The notes below the pieces were generated by a model, which made no database searches, was not told the origin of the DNA, and saw nothing but the letters and a program-made list of their open reading frames with translations. From Bacteroidota bacterium (GTDB taxonomy: Bacteria; Bacteroidota; Bacteroidia; M30B66), in the NCBI GenBank assembly GCA_027490225.1, contig JAIXYK010000032.1, forward strand, positions 1 through 32,417: 32,417 nt of DNA, written 5' to 3'. Shown here piece after piece: positions 15,308-25,378 of the stretch (positions within the stretch are counted from its first letter, which is position 1; the number at the start of each line of letters is the position of its first letter). The position numbers and the translations under genes were made by a program.

Positions 15308-16519
15308 ATGCAGGAACAATCAATATTTGGTGAAGAACACGTAATGCAAGATGAGCGTCAGCTCAATACCTTGAATCTCGGCCCAACACATCCATCAACG
15401 CATGGTGTGTTCCAAAATGTATTGCAAATGGATGGCGAAATCATTGTGAGTTCGGAACCAACCATTGGCTACATTCACCGTGCATTCGAAAAACTGGCCG
15501 AACGCCGTCCTTATTACCAAGTTACGCCAATCACCGACCGTTTAAACTATTGCTCATCACCTATCAACAACATCGGTTGGCACATGACAGTAGAGAAACT
15601 ATTACAAGTTGAGACGCCGAAACGTGTGGATTACATGCGTGTTATCATTATGGAATTGGCAAGAATTGCCGACCATTTGGTGTGTAACATGGTGTTGGGT
15701 GTGGATTCAGGAGCGTTAACAGGATTTACCTACATGTTCCAGGAACGCGAACGCATTTATGATATGTACGAGGAGTTATGCGGCGCTCGTTTAACTACGA
15801 ATATTGGACGAATTGGTGGTTTTGAAAGAGATTTCACTCCAGGATTCCGCAAAAAACTGGAAGAATTCCTTGCAGGTTTCCCAAAAAGATTTGATGAGTT
15901 CGACAGACTTTTAACCCGTAACCGTATTTTTATGGACAGGATAAAAGGTGTTGGACCAATATCAGCTGAGCGTGCAATTAGCTACAGTTTTGCAGGACCA
16001 AATTTGCGTGCTGCAGGTGTTGACTATGATGTTAGAGTAATGAATCCTTATAGCTCTTACCAAGATTTTGATTTCATGGTTCCAATTGGAACTGCTGGCG
16101 ATACTTTCGACCGTTTTGCGGTGCGTCAAAGTGAAATTCGTGAAAGTTTAAAGATTATCAATCAGGCGTATAGTAATTTGCCGGAAGGAAATTTCTTTGC
16201 AGACTGCCCGGAATTTTATCTTCCTAAAAAACAAGATGTGTACAATTCTATGGAAGCCTTAATCTGGCATTTCAAAATTGTAATGGGCGAAGTAGATATG
16301 CCAGCAGGTGAGATTTATCACGCTGTGGAAGGGGCCAACGGAGAATTAGGATATTACCTGATTTCAGATGGTGGACGTCAGCCATATCGCTTACATTTCC
16401 GCAGACCTTGTTTTATTTATTATCAGGCTTATGCAGAAATGATTAAAGGACAAATGCTCTCAGATGCGATTATGACCATGTCGAGTATGAATGTAATTGC
16501 AGGAGAATTAGACGCTTAA
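15308..16519 (+). CDS. nuoD: NADH-quinone oxidoreductase subunit D
   Basis: NuoD (49-kDa subunit) forms the quinone-binding pocket with NuoB and is related to NiFe-hydrogenase large subunits. GPTHPSTHGVF (25-35) corresponds to the conserved GPxHPxxHG loop near the quinone site; ESYS-like hydrogenase cysteines are absent as expected. I chose ATG 15308 (403 residues). The frame also has a TTG at 15299, three codons upstream and 3 bp after the nuoC stop, but ATG is the likelier start. The C-terminal stretch SMNVIAGELDA is typical of the NuoD end. Confidence 0.95.
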   Translation: MQEQSIFGEEHVMQDERQLNTLNLGPTHPSTHGVFQNVLQMDGEIIVSSEPTIGYIHRAFEKLAERRPYYQVTPITDRLNYCSSPINNIGWHMTVEKLLQVETPKRVDYMRVIIMELARIADHLVCNMVLGVDSGALTGFTYMFQERERIYDMYEELCGARLTTNIGRIGGFERDFTPGFRKKLEEFLAGFPKRFDEFDRLLTRNRIFMDRIKGVGPISAERAISYSFAGPNLRAAGVDYDVRVMNPYSSYQDFDFMVPIGTAGDTFDRFAVRQSEIRESLKIINQAYSNLPEGNFFADCPEFYLPKKQDVYNSMEALIWHFKIVMGEVDMPAGEIYHAVEGANGELGYYLISDGGRQPYRLHFRRPCFIYYQAYAEMIKGQMLSDAIMTMSSMNVIAGELDA

Positions 16520-16529
16520 AGATTTAAAT

Positions 16530-17111
16530 ATGTCGGCACACGCACACGGAACACAACATTTTGATGAAACAAAACGCGCTAACATAAAGTTCAGCGCAGA
16601 AGCACTTACAACCATTGAGAACCTCATGAAAAGGTATCCCGAAGGAAAGTCAAAATCTGCATTATTACCTGTATTACACGTGGCACAAGCAGAATCTGAA
16701 GGTTGGCTAAGTGCAGAAGTAATGGATTATGTGGCTGAGTTAATGGGAATTCAATCCATTGAAGTGTTTGAAGTAGCTTCATTTTACTCCATGTACAACC
16801 TTAGACCAATTGGAAAATGTCAATTGGAAGTTTGCCGTACTTCATCTTGCTGGGCGCGAGGTGCAGAAGACGTGGTTGATTACATCAGTAAAAAATTAAA
16901 CATCAAAGAAGGAGAAACTACAACCGACGGCATGTTTACACTTAAAACAGTTGAATGCTTAGGCTCATGTGGCTCAGCACCCATGTTACAATGTGGCGCA
17001 GAATACCATGAAAATTTAACGGAAGCCAAAATAGATGCTTTAATTGACCGCTACAGAAGCGAAGGCACCAGAAAAAATTACACAGATTTAAATTACACAA
17101 ACAGTAAGTAA
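16530..17111 (+). CDS. nuoE: NADH-quinone oxidoreductase subunit E (cluster N1a)
   Basis: NuoE is the thioredoxin-like 24-kDa subunit of the NADH-oxidising module and holds the [2Fe-2S] cluster N1a. Its ligands are C102 and C107 (CRTSSC) and C143 and C147 (CLGSC). At 193 residues it is slightly long because of a histidine-containing N-terminal extension (MSAHAHGTQH). nuoF follows after 6 bp. Confidence 0.96.
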   Translation: MSAHAHGTQHFDETKRANIKFSAEALTTIENLMKRYPEGKSKSALLPVLHVAQAESEGWLSAEVMDYVAELMGIQSIEVFEVASFYSMYNLRPIGKCQLEVCRTSSCWARGAEDVVDYISKKLNIKEGETTTDGMFTLKTVECLGSCGSAPMLQCGAEYHENLTEAKIDALIDRYRSEGTRKNYTDLNYTNSK

Positions 17112-17117
17112 AGTAGT

Positions 17118-18479
17118 ATGAGTAGAAAGTTGCTGTTAACACACGATAATGTACCTAATCTGCACACCATTGATGTATACCGCTCAAAAGGTGGCTATGC
17201 TTCTGTAGAAAAGGCATTAAAAAAAATGACTCCGGAGGAAATTGTGGAGGAAGTGAAGAAATCTGGCTTAAGAGGTCGTGGAGGAGCTGGTTTTCCTACT
17301 GGAATGAAATGGAGCTTTTTGGCGAAACCAGAAGGCGTTCCGCGCTATTTGGTTTGTAACGCAGATGAATCTGAGCCAGGAACTTTCAAAGACCGCTATT
17401 TAATGGAAAGAAACCCTCATTTATTAATCGAGGGAATGATTACTTCCAGCTTTGCGCTTGGTGCTAATACATCTTACATTTATATAAGAGGTGAGTATTT
17501 TTACGTTTCAAGAATCTTAGAAACCGCCATTGCCGAAGCTTATGCAAAAGGTTGGTTGGGTAAAAATATTCTTGGAACTGGTTATAATCTAGACCTTTAC
17601 GTGCAAGTGGGCGCTGGTGCTTATATCTGCGGAGAAGAAACAGCGCTTTTAGAATCATTAGAAGGGAAAAGAGGAAATCCTCGCATCAAACCACCATTTC
17701 CAGCAATTGCAGGATTATATGGTTGCCCAACTGTTGTAAATAATGTGGAAACCATTGCTGCAGTCGTTCCTATTGTAAATGATGGTGGAGACGAATACGC
17801 AAAAATTGGAATTGGAAGATCTACTGGAACCAAATTAATTTCAGCATCTGGAAATATCAACAAACCGGGAGTATATGAAATTGAAATGGGTGTGCCTGTG
17901 GAAGAATTTATTTTCTCTGACCAATACTGCGGAGGAATTGCTAATGGAAAACGCATGAAAGCTTGCGTGCCTGGTGGCTCATCGGTTCCTATTTTACCAG
18001 ATTATTTAGTTTGCAAAACTGCAACTGGTGAAGATAGGTTAATGACTTACGAATCCCTTTCAGACGGAGGTTTTGCAACAGGTTCTATGCTAGGTTCTGG
18101 AGGTTTCATTGTTTACGATGAGCACCAATGTGTGGTAAGAAACACCTGGAACTTTAGTCGTTTTTACCACCATGAAAGTTGCGGACAATGCAGCCCTTGC
18201 CGCGAAGGTACAGGTTGGATGGAACGCGTGCTGCACCGCCTTGAAAAAGGAATGGGAAATATGAATGACATTGACCTTTTGGTGGAATTGGCGAAGAAAA
18301 TTGAAGGTAATACGATTTGTCCTTTAGGAGATGCTGCTGCTTGGCCAGTTGCTGCTGCCATCAAACATTTTAGACACGAATTTGAATACCATGTCTTATA
18401 TCCAGAAAAAGTGAAGGATTCTAAACATGGACACAAAGAACCCATTATGCCTGTAAAACCAGCGCCAGTAATGGCATAA
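17118..18479 (+). CDS. nuoF: NADH-quinone oxidoreductase subunit F (NADH/FMN, cluster N3)
   Basis: NuoF binds NADH and FMN and carries the first [4Fe-4S] cluster, N3, so electrons enter complex I here. [13 protein letters not shown] (53-65) is the NADH/FMN glycine-rich loop, and [19 protein letters not shown] is the second flavin-site motif. N3 ligands are C355, C358 and C361 (CGQCSPC) plus C401 (TICPLGD). The 453-residue length is normal, with a histidine- and lysine-containing tail of about 20 residues. Confidence 0.97.
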   Translation: MSRKLLLTHDNVPNLHTIDVYRSKGGYASVEKALKKMTPEEIVEEVKKSGLRGRGGAGFPTGMKWSFLAKPEGVPRYLVCNADESEPGTFKDRYLMERNPHLLIEGMITSSFALGANTSYIYIRGEYFYVSRILETAIAEAYAKGWLGKNILGTGYNLDLYVQVGAGAYICGEETALLESLEGKRGNPRIKPPFPAIAGLYGCPTVVNNVETIAAVVPIVNDGGDEYAKIGIGRSTGTKLISASGNINKPGVYEIEMGVPVEEFIFSDQYCGGIANGKRMKACVPGGSSVPILPDYLVCKTATGEDRLMTYESLSDGGFATGSMLGSGGFIVYDEHQCVVRNTWNFSRFYHHESCGQCSPCREGTGWMERVLHRLEKGMGNMNDIDLLVELAKKIEGNTICPLGDAAAWPVAAAIKHFRHEFEYHVLYPEKVKDSKHGHKEPIMPVKPAPVMA

Positions 18480-18491
18480 CGAACAAACGCT

Positions 18492-19463
18492 ATGAGTTTA
18501 TTAAAAGTAACTATTGATAATCACACCATTGAAGTGCCTGCTGGAACTACCATTCTGCAAGCAGCACGTTTAATTGGTAAAGAAGTAGCTCCGCCCGCCA
18601 TGTGTTATTACACAAAACTGGCAACTTCTGGTGGATATTGCCGCACATGCTTGGTGAAAGTGAGCAAAGGCTCAGAAAAAGATCCTCGCCCAATGCCGAA
18701 ATTGGTGGCTTCTTGCCGCACAACAGTAATGGATGGTATGGAAGTGCAGAATTTCACATCTCCTGAAGTTATTGAAGCTAGAAAAGGTGTGGTGGAATTT
18801 TTATTAATCAATCACCCATTAGATTGCCCTGTGTGTGACCAAGCTGGAGAATGTCATTTGCAAGATTTATCTTACGAAAATGGCAGAAGCTATAGTCGTT
18901 ACGAATTTGAGCGTCGCACATTTGATAAGATTGACATTGGCGACAAAATAAAATTACACATGACACGCTGCATCCTTTGCTACCGTTGTGTAAAAGTGGC
19001 TGATCAACTTACGCCAGGTCGCGGCCATGGTGTGATAAATCGAGGAGATGTTTCTGAGATCAGTACCTACATTGAACATGCTGTGGACAATGAATTTTCT
19101 GGAAACATGATTGATGTTTGTCCTGTAGGAGCACTTACCGACAGAACTTTCCGTTTTAAAAGTCGTGTTTGGTTTTTAAAACCTATGGATGCGCACCGCG
19201 ATTGTGACAAATGCTCTGGTAAAGCGGTAGTTTGGAAATATGGAAATGATATTTACCGTGTAACAGGTCGCAAGGACCAATGGGGCGAGGTAGACGAATG
19301 GATTTGCAACACTTGCAGATACGATAAAAAAGATGCGAAAGACTGGACAGTTGAAGGTCCAAGAAAAATTGAGAAAACATCTGTTATTTCTCAGAATCAT
19401 TACGAAGCGGGAACTAAATTCGTAGCTTCACCCGAAACTTTACCAGTAAAACAATTGAGCTAA
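18492..19463 (+). CDS. nuoG: NADH-quinone oxidoreductase subunit G, short form
   Basis: NuoG passes electrons along clusters N1b, N4 and N5. Ligands are visible for N1b (C38, C50, C53, C75), N5 (H108, C112, C115, C121) and N4 (C160, C163, C166, C210). The protein stops at 323 residues, while E. coli-type NuoG has about 900 and a large molybdopterin-oxidoreductase-like domain, absent here. After N4 remain a C238-x2-C241 and a C272-x2-C275 pair, in the place of the N7 site of longer forms, but without the third cysteine of C-x2-C-x3-C (A245). The next gene starts 1 bp after the stop, so the short end is not a recent frameshift. I believe short NuoG forms occur in other Bacteroidota. Confidence 0.93.
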   Translation: MSLLKVTIDNHTIEVPAGTTILQAARLIGKEVAPPAMCYYTKLATSGGYCRTCLVKVSKGSEKDPRPMPKLVASCRTTVMDGMEVQNFTSPEVIEARKGVVEFLLINHPLDCPVCDQAGECHLQDLSYENGRSYSRYEFERRTFDKIDIGDKIKLHMTRCILCYRCVKVADQLTPGRGHGVINRGDVSEISTYIEHAVDNEFSGNMIDVCPVGALTDRTFRFKSRVWFLKPMDAHRDCDKCSGKAVVWKYGNDIYRVTGRKDQWGEVDEWICNTCRYDKKDAKDWTVEGPRKIEKTSVISQNHYEAGTKFVASPETLPVKQLS

Positions 19464-19464
19464 T

Positions 19465-20511
19465 ATGGAATGGATTTTTCTCTTAGATAAAACGATAATT
19501 GCTTTTATTGCTTTTTCAATTACTTTGCTGATTGCTACTTACAGCACATACGCTGAAAGAAAAATTGCTGCATTTTTACAAGACAGAGTTGGGCCAGACA
19601 GAGCTGGACCTTTCGGAATGTTTCAACCATTAGCAGATGCCGGAAAATTCTTTTTCAAAGAAGAAATTATACCTGCCACTTCTAATAAGTTTCTTTTCAT
19701 TATTGGGCCAGGCATCGCAATGACTACCGCATTGATGACAAGTGTTGTAATACCATGGGGCGGTACATTAGAAATTGGTGACCGTTTGGTTTCCTTGCAA
19801 GTGTCTGATTTGAATATTGGGGTGCTGTATGTTTTCGGTGTTGTTTCATTGGGCGTTTACGGAATTATGATAGGTGGATGGGCTTCCAACAATAAATTTT
19901 CATTGTTAGGTGCTATTCGCGCTTCTTCACAAATGATTAGTTATGAATTAGGAATGGGCTTGTCGCTAATTTCCTTAATAATGCTGACCGGTACATTAAG
20001 CATGAGCGAAATTGTAGAGCAACAACATGGTTTTTGGGCAGATGGTTACTTTTCTTGGTATTTCTTTAAGCAACCAATTGGCTTTTTGATTTTTATAGTT
20101 TGTGCCTTTGCAGAATGCAATAGAACTCCATTTGACTTAGCTGAATGTGAAGCTGAATTAGTTGGTGGTTATCATACAGAATATAGCTCCATGAAACTTG
20201 GGTTTTACATGTTTGCGGAATATATCAACATGTTTATTTCTTCTGCATTCATGGCAAGTCTTTATTTCGGTGGATATAACTTCCCTTTTATGGATGACTT
20301 AGGTCTTTCGCAAAACTGGATTACCATAATTGGAGTAATCGTATTCTTCTTGAAAATATTTGCTTTCATCTTTTTCTTTATGTGGATCAGATGGACAATT
20401 CCACGTTTCCGTTACGACCAATTGATGCGTTTAGGTTGGCAAGTAATGATGCCAGCGGCCTTGCTTCATATTTTCGCTACAGGAGCAGTAATTTTATTTA
20501 ACCAACATTGA
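19465..20511 (+). CDS. nuoH: NADH-quinone oxidoreductase subunit H
   Basis: NuoH is the membrane subunit that forms the entry to the quinone channel and links it to proton translocation. The signature ERKIAAFLQDRVGPDRAGPF (31-50) and the charged loop AECNRTPFDLAECEAELVGG (216-235) are intact, within about eight membrane helices. Length (348) is normal. It starts 1 bp after nuoG. Confidence 0.97.
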   Translation: MEWIFLLDKTIIAFIAFSITLLIATYSTYAERKIAAFLQDRVGPDRAGPFGMFQPLADAGKFFFKEEIIPATSNKFLFIIGPGIAMTTALMTSVVIPWGGTLEIGDRLVSLQVSDLNIGVLYVFGVVSLGVYGIMIGGWASNNKFSLLGAIRASSQMISYELGMGLSLISLIMLTGTLSMSEIVEQQHGFWADGYFSWYFFKQPIGFLIFIVCAFAECNRTPFDLAECEAELVGGYHTEYSSMKLGFYMFAEYINMFISSAFMASLYFGGYNFPFMDDLGLSQNWITIIGVIVFFLKIFAFIFFFMWIRWTIPRFRYDQLMRLGWQVMMPAALLHIFATGAVILFNQH

Positions 20512-20541
20512 TTTCAACAATCTTTATTTGAATCAACAGGA

Positions 20542-21072
20542 ATGAAACAATTAACTAATAGATCAAAAGTAGTATCAGACAAAAGCATGACAATGGCTGA
20601 AGCAGCTTATTTGCCAGCTGTATTTACTGGTCTTGGAATTACTTTAAAGCACTTTTTTAGAAAGCCTGCCACCTTAAAATACCCAGAACAGAAACGTGAA
20701 TTTACGGCTGTTTACCGCGGTCGACATGTTTTAAAGCGTGATGAGAATGGAGCTGAAAGATGCACTGCATGTGGACTTTGCGCTGTTTCTTGTCCCGCAG
20801 AAGCCATTACAATGGTGGCAGATGAACGCAAAAAGGGTGAAGAAAATTTGTATCGCGAAGAAAAATATGCTGCGATATATGAGATAAACATGTTGCGCTG
20901 CATTTTCTGTGGATTGTGCGAAGAGGCTTGTCCGAAACAAGCAATTTTCTTAACTACAGAAATAGCACCAGCAAGTTACGAACGCGAAGATTTTATTTGG
21001 GGAAAAGATAGATTGGTTGAAGGTGTGGAGTCCACAAAACGAATTGACATAACTGCAAGACAAGACCGATAA
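20542..21072 (+). CDS. nuoI: NADH-quinone oxidoreductase subunit I (clusters N6a, N6b)
   Basis: NuoI holds the two [4Fe-4S] clusters between NuoG and NuoB. The two ferredoxin motifs are C74-x2-C77-x2-C80-x3-C84 (CTACGLCAVSCP) and C120-x2-C123-x2-C126-x3-C130 (CIFCGLCEEACP). Residues 20-40 form an amphipathic region at the membrane surface. At 176 residues it has the usual length. The start at 20542 follows a 30-bp gap after nuoH. Confidence 0.96.
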   Translation: MKQLTNRSKVVSDKSMTMAEAAYLPAVFTGLGITLKHFFRKPATLKYPEQKREFTAVYRGRHVLKRDENGAERCTACGLCAVSCPAEAITMVADERKKGEENLYREEKYAAIYEINMLRCIFCGLCEEACPKQAIFLTTEIAPASYEREDFIWGKDRLVEGVESTKRIDITARQDR

Positions 21073-21100
21073 ATACCTTTCTTTTTTACATAAAAATCCG

Positions 21101-21108
21101 CAAATTCG
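21101..21108 (+). promoter_or_regulatory. Possible internal promoter before nuoJ
   Basis: The 51-bp gap between nuoI and nuoJ is the longest in the operon. It contains CAAATTCGCGCCC, which resembles the nuoA upstream sequence TACATTCGCACCC. The box itself has two mismatches to TAnnTTTG and no -33 TTTG is seen, so this is only a suggestion. Confidence 0.2.
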
Positions 21109-21123
21109 CGCCCTGAAAAATTA

Positions 21124-21621
21124 ATGTTAACTATAGCTTTTTACATACTTTCCGCGCTAACTATTTCCTCCGCATTGATGGTGCTTTTCTCAAAAAGCCC
21201 TATTTACAGTGTGTTGTGGTTGGTTATCTGCTTTTTCTCAATCACAGGACATTATATATTATTGGATGCTCACTTTTTAGCAATTGTAAACCTTATAGTT
21301 TATGCAGGTGCTATTATGGTGCTATTTCTTTATGTAATTATGTTGATGAACCTCAATAAAGAATCAGAACCTCAAAAACCTGTGTGGCTAAAATTTGCTT
21401 CAGTTATTACAGGATGCTTATTAATGATAGTGCTTGCAGGTGCTTTAAAGGGCTACAGCGAACTTCCTCCGGCTGCAATTACAGAAGATTTTGGAACCGC
21501 AAAAGGAGTTGGTAAAGTGCTCTTTACAGAGTTTCTAATGCCATTTGAAGTGGCTTCCATCTTATTTATAACTGCAATGGTTGGTGCAGTTATTTTGGCT
21601 AAAAAACACGTAAACGATTAG
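21124..21621 (+). CDS. nuoJ: NADH-quinone oxidoreductase subunit J
   Basis: NuoJ is a five-helix membrane subunit between NuoA/H and the antiporter-like subunits. The 165-residue protein contains the conserved third helix [19 protein letters not shown], whose pi-bulge rotation is tied to coupling in solved complex I structures. It ends 1 bp before nuoK. Confidence 0.95.
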   Translation: MLTIAFYILSALTISSALMVLFSKSPIYSVLWLVICFFSITGHYILLDAHFLAIVNLIVYAGAIMVLFLYVIMLMNLNKESEPQKPVWLKFASVITGCLLMIVLAGALKGYSELPPAAITEDFGTAKGVGKVLFTEFLMPFEVASILFITAMVGAVILAKKHVND

Positions 21622-21622
21622 T

Positions 21623-21952
21623 ATGGAGAATATTACACAATTTACCGGAGCACTAACAATTAACCATTACCTGTTTTTAAGTTCAGTATTGTTTTCAATA
21701 GGTGTGATGGGCGTTTTACTTAGACGCAACTTTATCATCATCTTTATGTGTGTTGAGTTGATGTTAAATGCAGTAAACATATTATTGGCGGCATTTTCAA
21801 GGTACAACGGCAATCAATCAGGTCAGGTTTTCGTATTTTTCATTATGGTGGTTGCAGCTGCAGAAGTCGCAGTGGGGCTGGCAATTTTAGTAATGATATT
21901 TCGAAATATTAGAACAACAGATATTAACGCATTAAAAAACCTTAAGTGGTAA
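21623..21952 (+). CDS. nuoK: NADH-quinone oxidoreductase subunit K
   Basis: NuoK is a three-helix, MrpC-like membrane subunit. The two buried glutamates of the proton path are present: E45 ([10 protein letters not shown]) and E81 ([11 protein letters not shown]). Length 109 is normal. nuoL follows after 20 bp. Confidence 0.96.
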   Translation: MENITQFTGALTINHYLFLSSVLFSIGVMGVLLRRNFIIIFMCVELMLNAVNILLAAFSRYNGNQSGQVFVFFIMVVAAAEVAVGLAILVMIFRNIRTTDINALKNLKW

Positions 21953-21972
21953 GCCAAACAGTTTAATAAATT

Positions 21973-23892
21973 ATGGAAAAATTCGCCTGGCTCATTCCCG
22001 CTCTTCCGCTGATTGGTTTTTTATTCAGCATCTTTTTTGGTAAAAAGGTCTCTAAAACAGTAGTTGCTTCTGTTGCTTCTATTTTTGTTTTGATTCCTTT
22101 TATACTTACCGTTGCCATCTTCATTCCTTTTATTTCTGTTGCAGAAGCAGAAGCTATTCGCATTCCTTTGTTGGAGTGGATTAATATTGGAAAGCTCACA
22201 GTAAATTATAGCATTCAATTGGACCAATTGTCTTTAATGATGATGTTAGTTATTACTGGTGTTGGATTCTTAATTCATGTATATTCTGCTGGTTATATGC
22301 ACGATGATGATGGCTTTCATCGCTTTTTTGCTTACCTGAATCTTTTCATCTTTTTCATGTTGGTGTTGGTAATGGGAAGTAATTTCCTAATGCTCTTCAT
22401 TGGCTGGGAAGGTGTTGGATTGTGTTCTTACTTATTAATCGGATTCTGGTACAAAAACATGGATTATAATAAGGCTGCGAACAAAGCCTTTATTATGAAT
22501 CGTATAGGAGATTTAGGTTTGTTATTAGGTATATTCTTAATCTATTTAAGGTTTTCATCTTTCGAATACAGCCGCATCGCTTATGAAGCAATAGATATTG
22601 CTATTGGTGACCCAATCATTACAACCATTACCATATTACTTTTTATTGGTGCAATTGGAAAAAGTGCACAGTTGCCATTATTCACCTGGCTTCCAGATGC
22701 AATGGCTGGCCCAACGCCAGTTTCAGCATTGATTCATGCTGCTACAATGGTAACTGCAGGGGTTTATTTAATCATTAGAACCAATATTCTTTTTACCCTT
22801 GCACCATTTACTCAAGAAATAATCATGTTTGTTGGCCTTGCAACTGCATTATTTGCAGCTACAATCGGCCTTAAACAGAATGACATAAAGAAAGTACTTG
22901 CTTATTCTACTGTTTCCCAATTGGGTTACATGTTTTTTGCACTTGGATTAGGCGCTTACACCGCTGCTTATTTCCATTTATTTACACATGCATTCTTCAA
23001 AGCATTGTTATTCTTAGGCTCAGGTTCGGTAATTCACGCTATGAGTGGAGAACAAGATTTAAGAAAAATGGGAGGCTTGAAAAAAGCATTGCCAATAACT
23101 CATGCAACTTTCTTAATCGGAACCATTGCAATTGCTGGACTTCCTCCTTTAGCTGGTTTCTTTTCTAAAGACCAGATTCTTGCTTCAGCGTTTGCGCATC
23201 ATCCAGTTTTATGGATTATGGGAGTGCTGGGTGCATTGATGACAGCATTTTATATGTTCCGTTTGTATTACCTCGCGTTTCATGGAAGCTTCAGAGGTAC
23301 GCATGAACAAGAGCACCATTTGCACGAATCTCCAAAAACAATGACGTTTCCTTTGGTAATTCTTGCTGTAATGTCAGTTATTGCAGGATTTGTGAATGTT
23401 CCTGAAGTTTTAGGCGGAGGACATTGGTTAGATAATTTCTTTACACCACTTTTAGCCGGAACAACTTTAATTCTCGAAGAAAACGTTCATGCGCACCTTT
23501 CTCATACTGTAGAGTACATTTTAATGGGAAGTTCGGTCTTAGCTGTTTTAGCTGTGATATTTTACGCACGCATTCGCTATAAGAACAATGGACATGTTCC
23601 TGCGGAGGACTCGGAACCAATGTCTTTTTTGGAGCGTTTGTTAAGCAAAAAATATTATGTTGATGAATTATATGATAGTATTGTTTCCAATCCTGTAGTA
23701 AAGGGAGCTGGCTTACTTTACAATTATATTGAAGTTAATTTTATAGATAGAATTGTGAATGGAGTTGGACAGCTTGTGGTGTTGAGTTCGCGAACAGCAC
23801 GTTTCATGCAAACAGGAAACGTTGGTTTTTACATTTTTGCTATGGTAATCGGCGCGCTGGTTATTTTAGCTGCTAACACTTTTCTACATTAA
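21973..23892 (+). CDS. nuoL: NADH-quinone oxidoreductase subunit L (distal antiporter-like)
   Basis: NuoL is the outermost proton-pumping subunit and carries the long lateral helix. E146 lies in GWEGVGLCSYLLIGFW, and the discontinuous-helix stretch LPDAMAGPTPVSALIHAATM is intact. At 639 residues it has full length, including the C-terminal amphipathic helix region and final anchoring helix. A polar segment near 500-560 is rich in charged residues. nuoM starts 2 bp after its stop. Confidence 0.97.
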   Translation: MEKFAWLIPALPLIGFLFSIFFGKKVSKTVVASVASIFVLIPFILTVAIFIPFISVAEAEAIRIPLLEWINIGKLTVNYSIQLDQLSLMMMLVITGVGFLIHVYSAGYMHDDDGFHRFFAYLNLFIFFMLVLVMGSNFLMLFIGWEGVGLCSYLLIGFWYKNMDYNKAANKAFIMNRIGDLGLLLGIFLIYLRFSSFEYSRIAYEAIDIAIGDPIITTITILLFIGAIGKSAQLPLFTWLPDAMAGPTPVSALIHAATMVTAGVYLIIRTNILFTLAPFTQEIIMFVGLATALFAATIGLKQNDIKKVLAYSTVSQLGYMFFALGLGAYTAAYFHLFTHAFFKALLFLGSGSVIHAMSGEQDLRKMGGLKKALPITHATFLIGTIAIAGLPPLAGFFSKDQILASAFAHHPVLWIMGVLGALMTAFYMFRLYYLAFHGSFRGTHEQEHHLHESPKTMTFPLVILAVMSVIAGFVNVPEVLGGGHWLDNFFTPLLAGTTLILEENVHAHLSHTVEYILMGSSVLAVLAVIFYARIRYKNNGHVPAEDSEPMSFLERLLSKKYYVDELYDSIVSNPVVKGAGLLYNYIEVNFIDRIVNGVGQLVVLSSRTARFMQTGNVGFYIFAMVIGALVILAANTFLH

Positions 23893-23894
23893 GT

Positions 23895-25376
23895 ATGATT
23901 ACAGCTTCACTCATTGCCCTTCCTTTTATTGCAGCTATTTTGTTGCTTTTGTTGCCGGGCAATTTATCAAAATGGGCAGCACTTACAGCCACAATTATTC
24001 AAGCGGCATTCACAGCTTATGTCATCGTTATTTTTAATATCAATGAACACAATAGTTTGTTATCTAATGCACAATTCATTATTGACCAACCTTGGATAAG
24101 CAGCATTGGAATTAGATTTTTTGCCGCAATAGATGGCATTAGCATGTTGATGCTGATTTTAACCAATTTCTTGCTTCCATTAATTGTTCTTTCCACTTGG
24201 GATAGACCGATTAACAATTCGAAACTCTTCTACTTCTTAGTACTCCTAATGCAAGGCGCGCTTGTAGGTGTTTTTGTTTCCTTAGATGGTTTCTTGTATT
24301 ACATTTTCTGGGAATTAGCCTTAATCCCAATCTACTTTATTGTCCTATTGTGGGGTGGAGAAAACCGTGTGAAAATTACCTTTAAGTTTTTCATTTACAC
24401 CTTATTAGGTAGTTTATTCATGTTAGCTGCAATTATTTGGTTGTATTTGCAAACCGGAGATTTGCATTCTTTTGGAGTTGATGCATTTTACAACCTAAAC
24501 CTCGATATGGTGCAGCAGCGCTGGATATTCTGGGCTTTCTTTCTGGCTTATGCCATTAAAATCCCATTGCTTCCTTTCCATAGCTGGCAACCAGACACAT
24601 ACAATACTGCACCCAATGCAGGTACAATGCTCCTTTCGGCAATTATGTTGAAAATGGGTATTTACAGCGTGATGCGTTGGTTATTACCTATAGCACCAGG
24701 AGCTGTAATGGCTTATGCTGATTTGGTAATTATACTTTGTATCATTGGAATTATCTATGCTTCTTGGATTGCTATTGGTCAAAAAGAAATTAAAAGGCTT
24801 TTTGCTTGGTCATCTATCGCTCACGTTGCATTAATCACCGCAGGCGTATTTACACTAAGCAGAACAGGTTTTCAGGGTGCATTGATTCAAATGTTATCTC
24901 ACGGTGTTTGTGCAGTAGGTATGTTTTTCGTGGCTGAAATTATTCTGAGAAGAAGAGGCACTTATGCTTTTGATAAATTGGGAGGTATTCGCGAGAAAGC
25001 ACCAGTTTTCGCTTCTGTTTTTCTTGTAATTACTTTTGGAAGTGCTGCTTTGCCTTTAACAAGCGGATTTATTGGTGAATTCTTATTATTGAATTCCCTT
25101 TATGAATACAATTTCTGGTATGCAACTTTCGCAGGATTAACAATTATTTTAGGAGCTGTTTACATGCTTCGTGCTTTCAAATTCAGCATGTTAGGAGCTG
25201 CTGAAGAAGGAAGTGTTTTTCAAGACCTCAGCTTTACCGAAAAATTGGTATTTTTTCCAATAGTAGGTCTCATCATTTTTTTAGGGGTGTTTCCTCAGTT
25301 TATTTTCAATTTAACTGACGAATCAGTAAAATATCTTATCACAGAAATTAACCAACACCTCGCAACAGGACTATAA
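23895..25376 (+). CDS. nuoM: NADH-quinone oxidoreductase subunit M
   Basis: NuoM is the middle antiporter-like proton pump of complex I. The essential glutamate is E140 in FWELALIPIYF, and the family stretch HSWQPDTYNTAPNAGTMLLS marks the discontinuous helix. The 493-residue length and 14-helix pattern are normal. It is spaced 2 bp from both neighbours, which suggests translation in step with nuoL and nuoN. Confidence 0.97.
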   Translation: MITASLIALPFIAAILLLLLPGNLSKWAALTATIIQAAFTAYVIVIFNINEHNSLLSNAQFIIDQPWISSIGIRFFAAIDGISMLMLILTNFLLPLIVLSTWDRPINNSKLFYFLVLLMQGALVGVFVSLDGFLYYIFWELALIPIYFIVLLWGGENRVKITFKFFIYTLLGSLFMLAAIIWLYLQTGDLHSFGVDAFYNLNLDMVQQRWIFWAFFLAYAIKIPLLPFHSWQPDTYNTAPNAGTMLLSAIMLKMGIYSVMRWLLPIAPGAVMAYADLVIILCIIGIIYASWIAIGQKEIKRLFAWSSIAHVALITAGVFTLSRTGFQGALIQMLSHGVCAVGMFFVAEIILRRRGTYAFDKLGGIREKAPVFASVFLVITFGSAALPLTSGFIGEFLLLNSLYEYNFWYATFAGLTIILGAVYMLRAFKFSMLGAAEEGSVFQDLSFTEKLVFFPIVGLIIFLGVFPQFIFNLTDESVKYLITEINQHLATGL

Positions 25377-25378
25377 CC

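Noticed and set aside
18492-19463. NuoG truncation by frameshift or sequencing error
   Set aside because: nuoH begins 1 bp after the stop, so there is no room for a lost domain; the short length is the gene's real form.
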